64,000 nucleotides of DNA, from the NCBI RefSeq assembly GCF_029029525.1, contig NZ_JAKJSC010000001.1:2578987-2642986 (forward strand), given 5' to 3'. Source of the DNA: Labilibaculum sp. DW002. GTDB taxonomy: Bacteria; Bacteroidota; Bacteroidia; Bacteroidales; Marinifilaceae. The position numbers and the translations under genes were made by a program. Shown here piece by piece: positions 8,897 through 16,607 of this stretch (the stretch's first letter is position 1; each line of letters begins with the position of its first letter). The notes below the pieces were generated by a model, which was not told where the DNA came from, did not search any database, and saw nothing but the letters and a program-made list of their open reading frames with translations.

Positions 8897-9031
8897 TAGG
8901 TCTTTTTTAGACAAAAAGGGTTGCCCGTTTCGATTCTTAAGAATTCCTTAGAAAATAATTTCTAAAAGGAATACAGTAGATTCTTTAAACATTACTGGCT
9001 TCACTTATTAATTGGTACAAAACATTTTATC

Positions 9032-9337
9032 ATGGGATTTGCTAGTTTTTTCAATAAACCAGAACATAAAAAATTCAATATTCAACCTAGATATTGGGAT
9101 CCTGCTAAAGAGGAAAGAGAAGAGCGAGAAAGAAGAATTAAAGGTGAGTTAGGTATAAAGGATGAAAATGATCAATACATTCCCAACATAAAAGGCCGAA
9201 TGAAAAGTGAACTTCGTCATGGTCACTCGGGCTCAAGCAACGAACGTAACAAATCAAACATTCGAATGTTAGTCATTTTTGTTGTACTTTGTTTTGCAGC
9301 TTACATTTACCTTTACGGATGGGATGGAGTCATGTAA
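9032..9337 (+). CDS. Small conserved membrane-anchored protein upstream of mutL
   Basis: The product has 101 residues. The N-terminal part is highly charged (PRYWDPAKEEREERERRIKG), the middle is basic/polar, and one C-terminal transmembrane helix (about 78-97, MLVIFVVLCFAAYIYLYGW) ends almost at the C-terminus, like a tail-anchored protein. I do not know its function. I recall similar small proteins with a PRYYDPEKE-like motif beside mutL in other Bacteroidota, which suggests conserved synteny. It is co-oriented with mutL (75 nt downstream), so the two are probably co-transcribed. Confidence 0.78.
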   Translation: MGFASFFNKPEHKKFNIQPRYWDPAKEEREERERRIKGELGIKDENDQYIPNIKGRMKSELRHGHSGSSNERNKSNIRMLVIFVVLCFAAYIYLYGWDGVM

Positions 9338-9412
9338 ATTTCTTCCTTCTTAAAACACATTTAACCAACAAGTAATCCCTTTAAAATTAAACCTTAGAAG
9401 TAGAAATTCTAT

Positions 9413-11395
9413 ATGTCCGATATTATACAAATACTTCCAGATTCAGTAGCGAACCAAATTGCGGCAGGAGAGGTTGTTCAACGTCCAGCTTCAGTTGTTA
9501 AGGAATTGGTTGAGAATGCAATTGATGCAGGAAGTACTTCCATAAAAATAAACCTCAAGGATGCAGGTAAAACACTCATCCAAATTATAGATAATGGTTG
9601 CGGCATGTCGGCAACGGATGCCAGATTGGCTTTCGAGCGTCATGCGACTTCAAAAATTAAAGCTGCTAAGGATCTGTTTGCCATTCGTACAATGGGTTTT
9701 CGAGGAGAAGCTTTGGCTTCTATTGCTGCCATTGCCAATGTCGAACTAAAAACAAAACGAACCGAAGACGAGTTGGGTACTCATCTTGTGATTGATGGTT
9801 CTGAATTGGCTTCTCAAGATTCTATTGCTTGCCCACCGGGAAGTAATTTTATCGTGAAGAATCTTTTTTATAATGTTCCTGCACGACGAAAATTTCTCAA
9901 AGCGAATTCAACTGAACTTCGAAATATTATCACTGAATTTCAGAGAATAACTTTGGCTAATCCTGAAATTGAGTTTCAGTTGATTCATAACGATGCCGAG
10001 GTTTATAATTTGACACCAAGTAATACACGTCAGCGCATTGTCAATATTTTTGGTCGTAGTATCAATACCAGATTAATTAGTATTGATACAAATACGAGTA
10101 TTGTAAAGTTGACGGGCTTTATTGGGAAACCTAAGAATGCTAAGAAAAGAACGGATGAACAGTTTTTCTTCGTGAACGATCGCTATATGCGCCATCCGTA
10201 TTTTCACAAGGCTGTTTTGTTGGCTTACGATAAAATTTTGCCGCCTGATACTATACCGCCTTATTTTATTTTCTTCGAGGTTGATCCTAAGATTATAGAT
10301 ATTAATATTCATCCAACAAAAACAGAAATCAAGTTTGAGGATGAACAAGCAATTTTTCAGATTATTCAGGCCTCAATTCGTGAGGCTTTAGGGAAATTTA
10401 ATATTGTTCCTTCTATCGATTTTGATGAGGATACCAGTTTAGAAATTCCGGTGGCTGGGCAAAATTCGGAAATTGAAGCTCCCATGATTAAGGTAAATCC
10501 GGAGTTTAATCCTTTCGAAGCAGATTCAAACTACAATCCTTTCGATGGAGAAAAAAGCTATAATCCTTTCGACGAGGAACGCAAGTCTTTTGAGTCCAAT
10601 CAGTTTTATCAAGAATTTAAAGCCAAAACGCCTCCTCCTTCTAGCACTCCAACTAAAAAAGAGGTTCCTGAAAAATGGGAAACGCTTTACGAAGAGCCTG
10701 CTAAGAAAGAGAAAGAAGAAAAATTAAGCCAAGCGGCAATTGATCGGGAAAATATTCCTGATTATTTTCAGCCTCAACAATCGATGCCCGAGTTTACTCA
10801 AAAAACCTTACAACCTAAAGAGCAAATTCAAAAGGCAAAGAACTTTTTCCAGCTGAAAAACAAATACATTCTTACGCCAATTCGGTCCGGTTTAATGATT
10901 ATTGATCAGCGCAAAGCTCATGAGCGAATTCTTTTCGAAAAGTTTATTAATTCATTGGAAAACCATCAAGGAATTGCGCAGCAAACACTTTTTCCACAAA
11001 CCATAGAATTAAATGCTTCGGATTATACCCTTTTGCAGGTAATAATTGAAGATGTTAGAGCCTTGGGCTTTGACATTCGTGAATTTGGAAAGAAAACTTT
11101 TGTAATTAATGGTACGCCAGCCGATATTCAAAATTGCGAACCAAAGGAATTGGTTGAAAACCTATTGGCAAATTACAAATCGAACCAAATGGATGTGAAA
11201 CTAAAAGTTCGTGAAAATCTGGCTAAATCTTTAGCAAAAGCTTCTGCCCTTAACTATGGCAAAACGCTTTCTAACGAAGAAATGAGCTCGATTCTTGATC
11301 AACTTTTTGCTTGTACAACACCAAACTTTACTCCTGACGGGAAAGCAATTATTTCTGTACTGGAGTCGCAAGAATTAGAAAGCCGATTCAAATAA
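9413..11395 (+). CDS. mutL: DNA mismatch repair protein MutL
   Basis: MutL links MutS-bound mismatches to strand incision and excision. The product has 660 residues. The N-terminal GHKL ATPase (1-330) has ELVENAIDAG (Bergerat motif I), DNGCGM (motif II) and TMGFRGEALASI (motif III). A charged, low-complexity linker (about 355-470) contains three similar N-P-F-D/E repeats (NPFEADSNYNPFDGEKSYNPFDEE). The C-terminal dimerisation domain ends DGKAIISVLESQELESRF. I see no clear DQHAxxERIxYE-type endonuclease motif; the equivalent position reads DQRKAHERILFEKF, which is close to it. Whether this MutL has nicking activity is therefore open. It is the central gene of a co-directional cluster with the rhomboid genes. 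Confidence 0.95.
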   Translation: MSDIIQILPDSVANQIAAGEVVQRPASVVKELVENAIDAGSTSIKINLKDAGKTLIQIIDNGCGMSATDARLAFERHATSKIKAAKDLFAIRTMGFRGEALASIAAIANVELKTKRTEDELGTHLVIDGSELASQDSIACPPGSNFIVKNLFYNVPARRKFLKANSTELRNIITEFQRITLANPEIEFQLIHNDAEVYNLTPSNTRQRIVNIFGRSINTRLISIDTNTSIVKLTGFIGKPKNAKKRTDEQFFFVNDRYMRHPYFHKAVLLAYDKILPPDTIPPYFIFFEVDPKIIDINIHPTKTEIKFEDEQAIFQIIQASIREALGKFNIVPSIDFDEDTSLEIPVAGQNSEIEAPMIKVNPEFNPFEADSNYNPFDGEKSYNPFDEERKSFESNQFYQEFKAKTPPPSSTPTKKEVPEKWETLYEEPAKKEKEEKLSQAAIDRENIPDYFQPQQSMPEFTQKTLQPKEQIQKAKNFFQLKNKYILTPIRSGLMIIDQRKAHERILFEKFINSLENHQGIAQQTLFPQTIELNASDYTLLQVIIEDVRALGFDIREFGKKTFVINGTPADIQNCEPKELVENLLANYKSNQMDVKLKVRENLAKSLAKASALNYGKTLSNEEMSSILDQLFACTTPNFTPDGKAIISVLESQELESRFK

Positions 11396-11489
11396 AGTGA
11401 CATTATGTCGCATATTTGTTATTAAAATACACACACAATAAAATGGTCTAACTATTGTTAGATATCAGTAAATAATAAAACAATTTCGA

Positions 11490-12311
11490 ATGAGTCAATT
11501 TAGATCTTCATTAATGAATCTGCCTCCGGTTGTAAAAAACCTGTTAATAATTAACGTTCTTATGTTATTAGTCACTAGTGTTGTTGGTGACCGATTTGGC
11601 TTTAATATTGATCGTCTTTTAGCACTTCATTTTCCACTATCGGAATATTTTCGACCGCACCAATTCGTAACGCATATGTTTATGCATGGTGGTATTGGTC
11701 ATTTGTTTTTCAATATGTTTGCTCTTTTTATGTTTGGGCGAGTATTGGAGAGTGTGTGGGGACCAAAGAGATTCTTAATTTACTATATGGTAACAGGGCT
11801 TGGAGCTGCTGCTCTTCACACTTTCGTGGGATGGCTCGATTATTCTTCGATGAAAGCTGCTGCCAATGCTTTTGCTAATACTCCAACGCCTGATTTAATG
11901 TTGGATTTTATTCGTGAACACATGGGCCGAGTTCAACCTTGGGTTACTGATTTTGTGAACTCTTGGGCTGAAAACCCAAGCAACGCCTACGATACACAGA
12001 AAGCCATCGCAATGGTGAACCAAATGATTACAGAGAACATTAATGTTCCAACAGTAGGTGCCTCTGGTGCTGTTTTTGGTATACTTCTAGCTTTTGGAAT
12101 GTTATTCCCTAATACCGAGTTGATGCTGATTTTCCCTCCAATTCCAATTAAAGCCAAGTATTTTGTAATTGGTTATGGTCTTATAGAATTATTCATGGGT
12201 GTTCAAAATCAATCAGGCGACAACATTGCCCATTTTGCCCATTTAGGAGGAATGCTATTTGGCTTTGTCTTAATTAAGATTTGGCAGAAGAATTCAAAAA
12301 ACTTTTATTAA
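11490..12311 (+). CDS. Rhomboid family intramembrane serine protease (first of a tandem pair)
   Basis: The product has 273 residues, with hydrophobic segments matching a six-helix rhomboid core. The catalytic dyad is present: Ser192 in GASG (residues 190-193) and His251 in AHFAHLGG. The oxyanion-side HxxxN motif is at His71-Asn75 (HLFFN) and the L1-loop GxR at GRVLESVWG. A hydrophilic insertion of about 70 residues (115-185) lies between the early helices and the GASG helix, longer than in GlpG. The enzyme cleaves membrane-anchored substrates within or near the bilayer; substrates are unknown. It overlaps the next open frame, and the two rhomboids are probably co-transcribed with mutL. Confidence 0.93.
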   Translation: MSQFRSSLMNLPPVVKNLLIINVLMLLVTSVVGDRFGFNIDRLLALHFPLSEYFRPHQFVTHMFMHGGIGHLFFNMFALFMFGRVLESVWGPKRFLIYYMVTGLGAAALHTFVGWLDYSSMKAAANAFANTPTPDLMLDFIREHMGRVQPWVTDFVNSWAENPSNAYDTQKAIAMVNQMITENINVPTVGASGAVFGILLAFGMLFPNTELMLIFPPIPIKAKYFVIGYGLIELFMGVQNQSGDNIAHFAHLGGMLFGFVLIKIWQKNSKNFY

Positions 12312-12331
12312 CAGCTAAAGATTGCTATTTC

Positions 12332-13267
12332 ATGAGCATGAATTTTAACAACCCATACCAATCTTATTCTCATCAAAGTATTTGGGAAGGCATTAAGAAC
12401 TCTTTTAAAGAGGGAAGCACGCTTAGTAAGTTAATTTACATCAATTTGGGAGTATTTTTAATTGTGAAAATTGTTGGCCTATTTACCTACCTTTTCAATT
12501 TGGAAATATCGCAAGTTCCATTTTTGGTTTATTGGCTATCGGTACCTGCCGAAACAAGCGCTCTTTTAGGAAGACCTTGGACCGTATTCAGCTATATGTT
12601 CTTACATAAGGGATTTCTTCATATTCTATTCAACATGCTTTGGCTGTATTGGTTTGGTAGAATTTTCCTGAGTTTTCTCGATCAGAAAAAACTATTAAGT
12701 GTTTATTTAATTGGCGGTTTAACTGGGGCAGCAGTCTTCATTTTTGCTTTTAATTTGTTTCCGGTTTTTGAGAATGTTTTACCTATAGCAGTGGCTTTAG
12801 GTGCTTCGGCTTCGGTAATGGCAGTTGTATTTGCTGCGGTTAGTTATTCCCCAAATTATATTGTAAATTTAGTATTCCTGGGACCTGTTAAGATCAAGTA
12901 TATTGCTCTTTTCTTCGTTCTTACTGATATTATTCAGTTGCCTGATGGTAATGCTGGTGGGCATTTAGCTCATTTAGGTGGTGCTTTTTATGGTTGGCTA
13001 TTTATCACACAATTACGTAAAGGAAAAGATATTTCTTCGGGCTTTAATCAGATGATGGATACCGTGTTTTCATGGTTTAAATCGAAAAAGAAGATGAAAG
13101 TGACACATAAAAGGTCACGTACGGGTGATGATAAGGCTTACAATAAGCAAAAGAAGCAAAAGCAAGAGAATTTGAATGAGATCCTTGAAAAAATATCTAA
13201 ATCGGGTTATGATAGTCTTTCGAAAGAAGAGAAAGAAATTCTATTTAAGTCGAGTAATCAGAAATAA
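12332..13267 (+). CDS. Rhomboid family intramembrane serine protease (second of a tandem pair)
   Basis: The product has 311 residues from the ATG at 12332, 20 nt after the first rhomboid stops; a second ATG follows at 12338. Upstream in-frame codons offer only a weak TTG inside the previous gene. Catalytic residues are Ser159 (GASAS) and His214 (GGHLAHLGG), with HILFN giving the H-x3-N motif. A basic, low-complexity tail after the last helix (SKKKMKVTHKRSRTGDDKAY) is cytoplasmic and of unknown role. The sequence is clearly divergent from its neighbour, so this is an old duplication or two recruited families, not a recent copy. The stop lies 4 nt before the next start. Confidence 0.93.
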   Translation: MSMNFNNPYQSYSHQSIWEGIKNSFKEGSTLSKLIYINLGVFLIVKIVGLFTYLFNLEISQVPFLVYWLSVPAETSALLGRPWTVFSYMFLHKGFLHILFNMLWLYWFGRIFLSFLDQKKLLSVYLIGGLTGAAVFIFAFNLFPVFENVLPIAVALGASASVMAVVFAAVSYSPNYIVNLVFLGPVKIKYIALFFVLTDIIQLPDGNAGGHLAHLGGAFYGWLFITQLRKGKDISSGFNQMMDTVFSWFKSKKKMKVTHKRSRTGDDKAYNKQKKQKQENLNEILEKISKSGYDSLSKEEKEILFKSSNQK

Positions 13268-13271
13268 GCCG

Positions 13272-14345
13272 GTGAAAAAATTTCTGCACAAATTCTTAGT
13301 TATTTTTAGTCTTATTTTTTCAGGCTCACTCCTTATTTCTTATTTGGCAGCGCACATCAACCCTGAAAACTTTTGGCTACCAGCATTTTGGGGCTTAGCT
13401 TATCCCTATCTGCTAGCAAGCAATATTCTTTTTGTAATTTACTGGATGCTTCGAAGAAAGTGGAGTTTTCTAATTCCGCTTACGGCCATTTTAATTGGCT
13501 ATCAGTCATTTGGGAATTTCATTCAAATTCGAATCAACAGAGATGCAGAACCTAAAGAAAATTCGTTTCAGGTTCTATCCTACAACATTCGCTCCTTCGA
13601 CATTTACAAATGGACGAATGATCCTAAAACGCCAAAAAACATCCTTCACTTCTCAAAGAATAGCAAGGCAGATATTGTTTGTTTTCAGGAATTTAGAAGT
13701 ACTGAAAAAGGCTTACTCAGCATGTACAACATCAAAAAAGAGTTAGGTATTAAACATGCAATTAAAAGTAAAAAAGGTACCGATGTTGCCATCTTTTCCA
13801 AATACCCAATCACTCATCAAGGTGAAATCTCGTTTGAAAAAGGAAATTTTGGAAGCGCTATTTTTGCTGATCTAAAAATTGGCAAGAAAACGCTACGGGT
13901 TTACAATCTTCATTTGGAATCGAACCGTTTTGTTAGAAAAAACTACAAGTTTATAAACAAAAAAGAATTTAAGGGAGACGAACAAGAACTAGATGAATTA
14001 AGAGACATTTCTTTCCGTTTGCGACATGCCTTCATTCGCAGGGCTAAACAAGCTCAAATCGTACGTTCGCACATCAATAAATCTCCTCATCCAACACTTG
14101 TTTGTGGCGATTTCAACGACACACCACAATCTTTTACGTATAGCACTTTAAGAGATGATTTTAAGGATTGTTTTAAAGAAAAAGGGAGTGGAATTAGCAC
14201 AACCTATTCTGGCGATTTTCCTTCTTTTAGGATTGATTACATATTGCACGATAAAAACATGATCTGCAACAAATACAGCAGAATTAAGAAAGAACATTCT
14301 GACCATTTCCCAATTCTTTCCGAGCTATCTTTTGCAAAGAAATAA
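13272..14345 (+). CDS. Membrane-anchored endonuclease/exonuclease/phosphatase (EEP) family protein
   Basis: The product has 357 residues if it starts at the GTG at 13272, 4 nt after the rhomboid stop. The frame is open further upstream (to 13176), but that would overlap the rhomboid coding region. The N-terminus has two or three hydrophobic helices (about 1-85), then an EEP catalytic domain: LSYNIRSFD (about 100), CFQEFR with the metal-binding Glu (about 140), YNLHLES, CGDFND and EHSDHFPI with the terminal Asp-His pair. It is a Mg2+-dependent phosphodiesterase or nuclease on the periplasmic or cytoplasmic face of the membrane; substrate unknown. It is the last gene of the mutL-rhomboid cluster. 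Confidence 0.88.
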   Translation: MKKFLHKFLVIFSLIFSGSLLISYLAAHINPENFWLPAFWGLAYPYLLASNILFVIYWMLRRKWSFLIPLTAILIGYQSFGNFIQIRINRDAEPKENSFQVLSYNIRSFDIYKWTNDPKTPKNILHFSKNSKADIVCFQEFRSTEKGLLSMYNIKKELGIKHAIKSKKGTDVAIFSKYPITHQGEISFEKGNFGSAIFADLKIGKKTLRVYNLHLESNRFVRKNYKFINKKEFKGDEQELDELRDISFRLRHAFIRRAKQAQIVRSHINKSPHPTLVCGDFNDTPQSFTYSTLRDDFKDCFKEKGSGISTTYSGDFPSFRIDYILHDKNMICNKYSRIKKEHSDHFPILSELSFAKK

Positions 14346-15068
14346 TTACTTAATTATAATTCTGTATTTGCGCTGACTTACGTTGATGTTGTAATCTTGC
14401 GTTTGGTATTTAGCGATGATGCTAATGGTTGTATCCAAAGCTGTTCCACGAGTATATGGTATTTCGTATCGTCCTGATCCGCTTTTTGCATAAATAGGTT
14501 TTGCCACGACAGGAATGTATTTTTCCTTCATAAAATCAGAAACATAGAAAACCACATTCTTCGAGTAATTGGTTAAAAACAAGCTCAGAACAATCCGATC
14601 CTCCTTGATAATTTTCTGGACTTCTATTCCAGGAAAATTGCTGCGTAAACTACCATCTTTTCGATACTCTTTTAGACCAACCCCTGGCTGTCCCCTCAAG
14701 TAAGGAGTCTCTGCCCATAATTTTCCGTTGGCGTAATACTTTTTTTGAATTCCTTGCCTTTCATCCTCGTGATATGGAGTTAAGCTGTACAACTGTCCAT
14801 TTTTATGAAATTTCTTTGCAAAACCACTCCTCATATCCTCGACGTACATAATTTCATCGCTTATTGCACCAGAAGAATAGTATATTCGGGTAAGGCCATG
14901 ACGAACGCCATTTTTAAAAGTTATTTCTGCCGAAAGACGATTTTGATCATCGTATTGCTTTACCACACCATTCTCCACAAAAGAATCATCGGAACTCACC
15001 TGCTTTCCATCCTTTTGCTCGCATGCAAAAAGAAAGACAATCAATATGAGATGAATATATTTTTTCAT
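14346..15068 (-). CDS. MORN-repeat (YwqK-like) lipoprotein
   Basis: The product has 240 residues. A lipoprotein signal ends in LFAC with the lipidated Cys at 16. Residues about 38-150 consist of several MORN/YwqK-type repeats of about 22 residues (F/Y-x-N-G-x-x-x-G patterns such as KNGVRHGLTRIYY and KNGQLYSLTPYHED), followed by a beta-rich C-terminal part. YwqK was named as an antitoxin, but in Bacteroidota such repeat proteins are usually surface or periplasmic lipoproteins of unknown role; no toxin gene sits next to it. Its stop codon abuts that of the EEP gene with no base between them. Confidence 0.82.
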   Translation of the reverse strand: MKKYIHLILIVFLFACEQKDGKQVSSDDSFVENGVVKQYDDQNRLSAEITFKNGVRHGLTRIYYSSGAISDEIMYVEDMRSGFAKKFHKNGQLYSLTPYHEDERQGIQKKYYANGKLWAETPYLRGQPGVGLKEYRKDGSLRSNFPGIEVQKIIKEDRIVLSLFLTNYSKNVVFYVSDFMKEKYIPVVAKPIYAKSGSGRYEIPYTRGTALDTTISIIAKYQTQDYNINVSQRKYRIIIK

Positions 15069-15244
15069 TTAAAGGTGTATCTAAAGAATTGATTATAACA
15101 GAACAATTAATTGCACAACAAAGATTTGGTCTTCCTTAAAAATAGCGTAAAGGACTGTAAGATGAAAATTATTCATCTATTAAATAAAGTTAATTAAGAG
15201 GAATAGAAATTTTCATTGGATTTTGATGTTCAAGAATATCCTGA

Positions 15245-16165
15245 CTACATCATTTTTTTACGTTTTAGTAAATAAGCTTGGAGCACACGACTAAAATCTT
15301 CACGGATATCAGCCTCAGCATAATCTATTGAGAATTGTCCACATAACAATTCGAGTTCCGTAAAAAATTCTTCTTGCTTTTTGCGATACAGATCACGTAT
15401 TTCGGATGGGTTTAATTTTATGCTTTCCCCAGTCTCCAAATCGATAAACTGACTAGGTCTATTTGCAAAATCAAATTCATTTTCGAATTGCTTGTCGCGG
15501 ATGGAGAAAAGTAAAACCTCATGCTTATTAAAACGCAAGTGTTGTAAGGATTCGAGTATTTCTTTAGGGGATTCCTCTCCAATAAAATCAGAAAAAATAA
15601 TCACCAATGATCGTTTGTGAAGGCCTTCGGCTAATTGGTGCAGCGTATCGGAAATTTTGGTTTGTCGATTCTTTCCTATTTCCTCCTGATGATAGACTTT
15701 GTTTAATGTAGCATACATTAATTGAGCATGCGAGGTAGATAATTTTGCTGGTGTGAGCAGCTCTATTTCATCTGAAAAAGTTGATAAACCAACGGCATCG
15801 CGTTGATTACGCAAGAGATGAATCATAGCCGCTGAACAAAGCACAGAAAAGGCCATTTTAGAGAGCTTCTTATCCTGATAAGGGAAAAGCATGGATGATG
15901 AGGTATCGATCACCATATGAGCTCTAAGGTTTGTTTCTTCTTCATATTGTTTCACAAACAACTTATCGCTACGAGCATATAATTTCCAATCTACATGTTT
16001 GGTTGATTCACCTTTATTATACAAGCGATGTTCAGCAAATTCAACAGAAAAACCATGATACGGACTTCGGTGCAAACCAAGAAGAAAACCTTCAACAATT
16101 TGCTTGGCCATTAGCTCCAGATTATCAAAAGCTTCAAATTCTATTAAATCAGATAATTGCTTCAA
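15245..16165 (-). CDS. DUF58 domain-containing protein
   Basis: The product has 306 residues. It has the DUF58 core, including YNKGESTKHVDWKLYARSDK (the conserved G-x-D/E-x(3)-I/V-DW-x(4)-R pattern) and a von Willebrand-A-like fold with DTSSSM, the MIDAS metal site. In most bacteria DUF58 genes sit in a MoxR-ATPase/VWA (BatA-BatD) cluster linked to envelope stress. Here the MoxR and Bat genes are absent, so the gene is either detached from that cluster or independent. It follows the thioredoxin gene on the same strand but is separated from it by an intrinsic terminator. Confidence 0.88.
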   Translation of the reverse strand: MKQLSDLIEFEAFDNLELMAKQIVEGFLLGLHRSPYHGFSVEFAEHRLYNKGESTKHVDWKLYARSDKLFVKQYEEETNLRAHMVIDTSSSMLFPYQDKKLSKMAFSVLCSAAMIHLLRNQRDAVGLSTFSDEIELLTPAKLSTSHAQLMYATLNKVYHQEEIGKNRQTKISDTLHQLAEGLHKRSLVIIFSDFIGEESPKEILESLQHLRFNKHEVLLFSIRDKQFENEFDFANRPSQFIDLETGESIKLNPSEIRDLYRKKQEEFFTELELLCGQFSIDYAEADIREDFSRVLQAYLLKRKKMM

Positions 16166-16191
16166 AAGAGTCTATTCTAAAAGGAAAAAAA

Positions 16192-16220
16192 AGGGCATAG
16201 AAAATAGATCTCCATGCCCT
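16192..16220 (-). terminator. Intrinsic terminator of trxA
   Basis: On the minus strand, AGGGCAT (16220-16214) and ATGCCCT (16198-16192) pair around a 15-nt loop and run into a tract of eight T residues. It lies 23 nt after the thioredoxin stop and separates it from the DUF58 gene. Confidence 0.78.
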
Positions 16221-16242
16221 AAAATATTTTTGTGATTTCAGC

Positions 16243-16560
16243 TTACAATAAAGCGTCAATCTTTTCAGCAAGACTTGATTTTGGAACTGCTCCAACTTGC
16301 TTGTCAACAACTTCTCCACCTTTTAAGAAAATAATGGTAGGAATGTTACGGATACCAAATTTAGCAGCAGTTGCAGGACTTGCATCAACATCAACTTTAG
16401 TAACTACAAATTTACCGTCGAAATCATCAGCTAACTCGTCTACGATTGGTCCAACCATTCTACATGGTCCACACCACTCAGCCCAAAAGTCAACCAATAC
16501 AGGCTTGTCTGACTTCAAAACAATCTCCTCGAAATTAGTATCATCTACTTTAATAGTCAT
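16243..16560 (-). CDS. trxA: Thioredoxin
   Basis: This is a general cytoplasmic disulfide reductant. The product has 105 residues, a classic single-domain thioredoxin. The active site WCGPC has Cys30 and Cys33 inside FWAEWCGPCRM, the buried acid (VDVDASP region) and the cis-proline motif NIPTIIFLKGG are present, and the C-terminal helix is complete. Its ATG (16560) lies 47 nt after the dnaE stop on the same strand, so it is probably co-transcribed with dnaE and ends at the terminator at 16192-16220. Thioredoxin reductase is not in the window. Confidence 0.96.
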   Translation of the reverse strand: MTIKVDDTNFEEIVLKSDKPVLVDFWAEWCGPCRMVGPIVDELADDFDGKFVVTKVDVDASPATAAKFGIRNIPTIIFLKGGEVVDKQVGAVPKSSLAEKIDALL

Positions 16561-16607
16561 GGTTTTTTATTTTTAAGTGTTTTGTATTTTATATAAACTT
16601 TTGCAAT

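Noticed and set aside
14346-15068. YwqK-type antitoxin of a toxin-antitoxin pair
   Set aside because: No toxin gene adjoins it, and the protein has a lipoprotein signal. The MORN-like repeats alone do not show an antitoxin role.
15245-16165. DUF58 gene as part of a MoxR/Bat aerotolerance operon
   Set aside because: No MoxR ATPase, BatA, BatB or BatD gene lies beside it; a terminator separates it from trxA and the lipoprotein gene follows.
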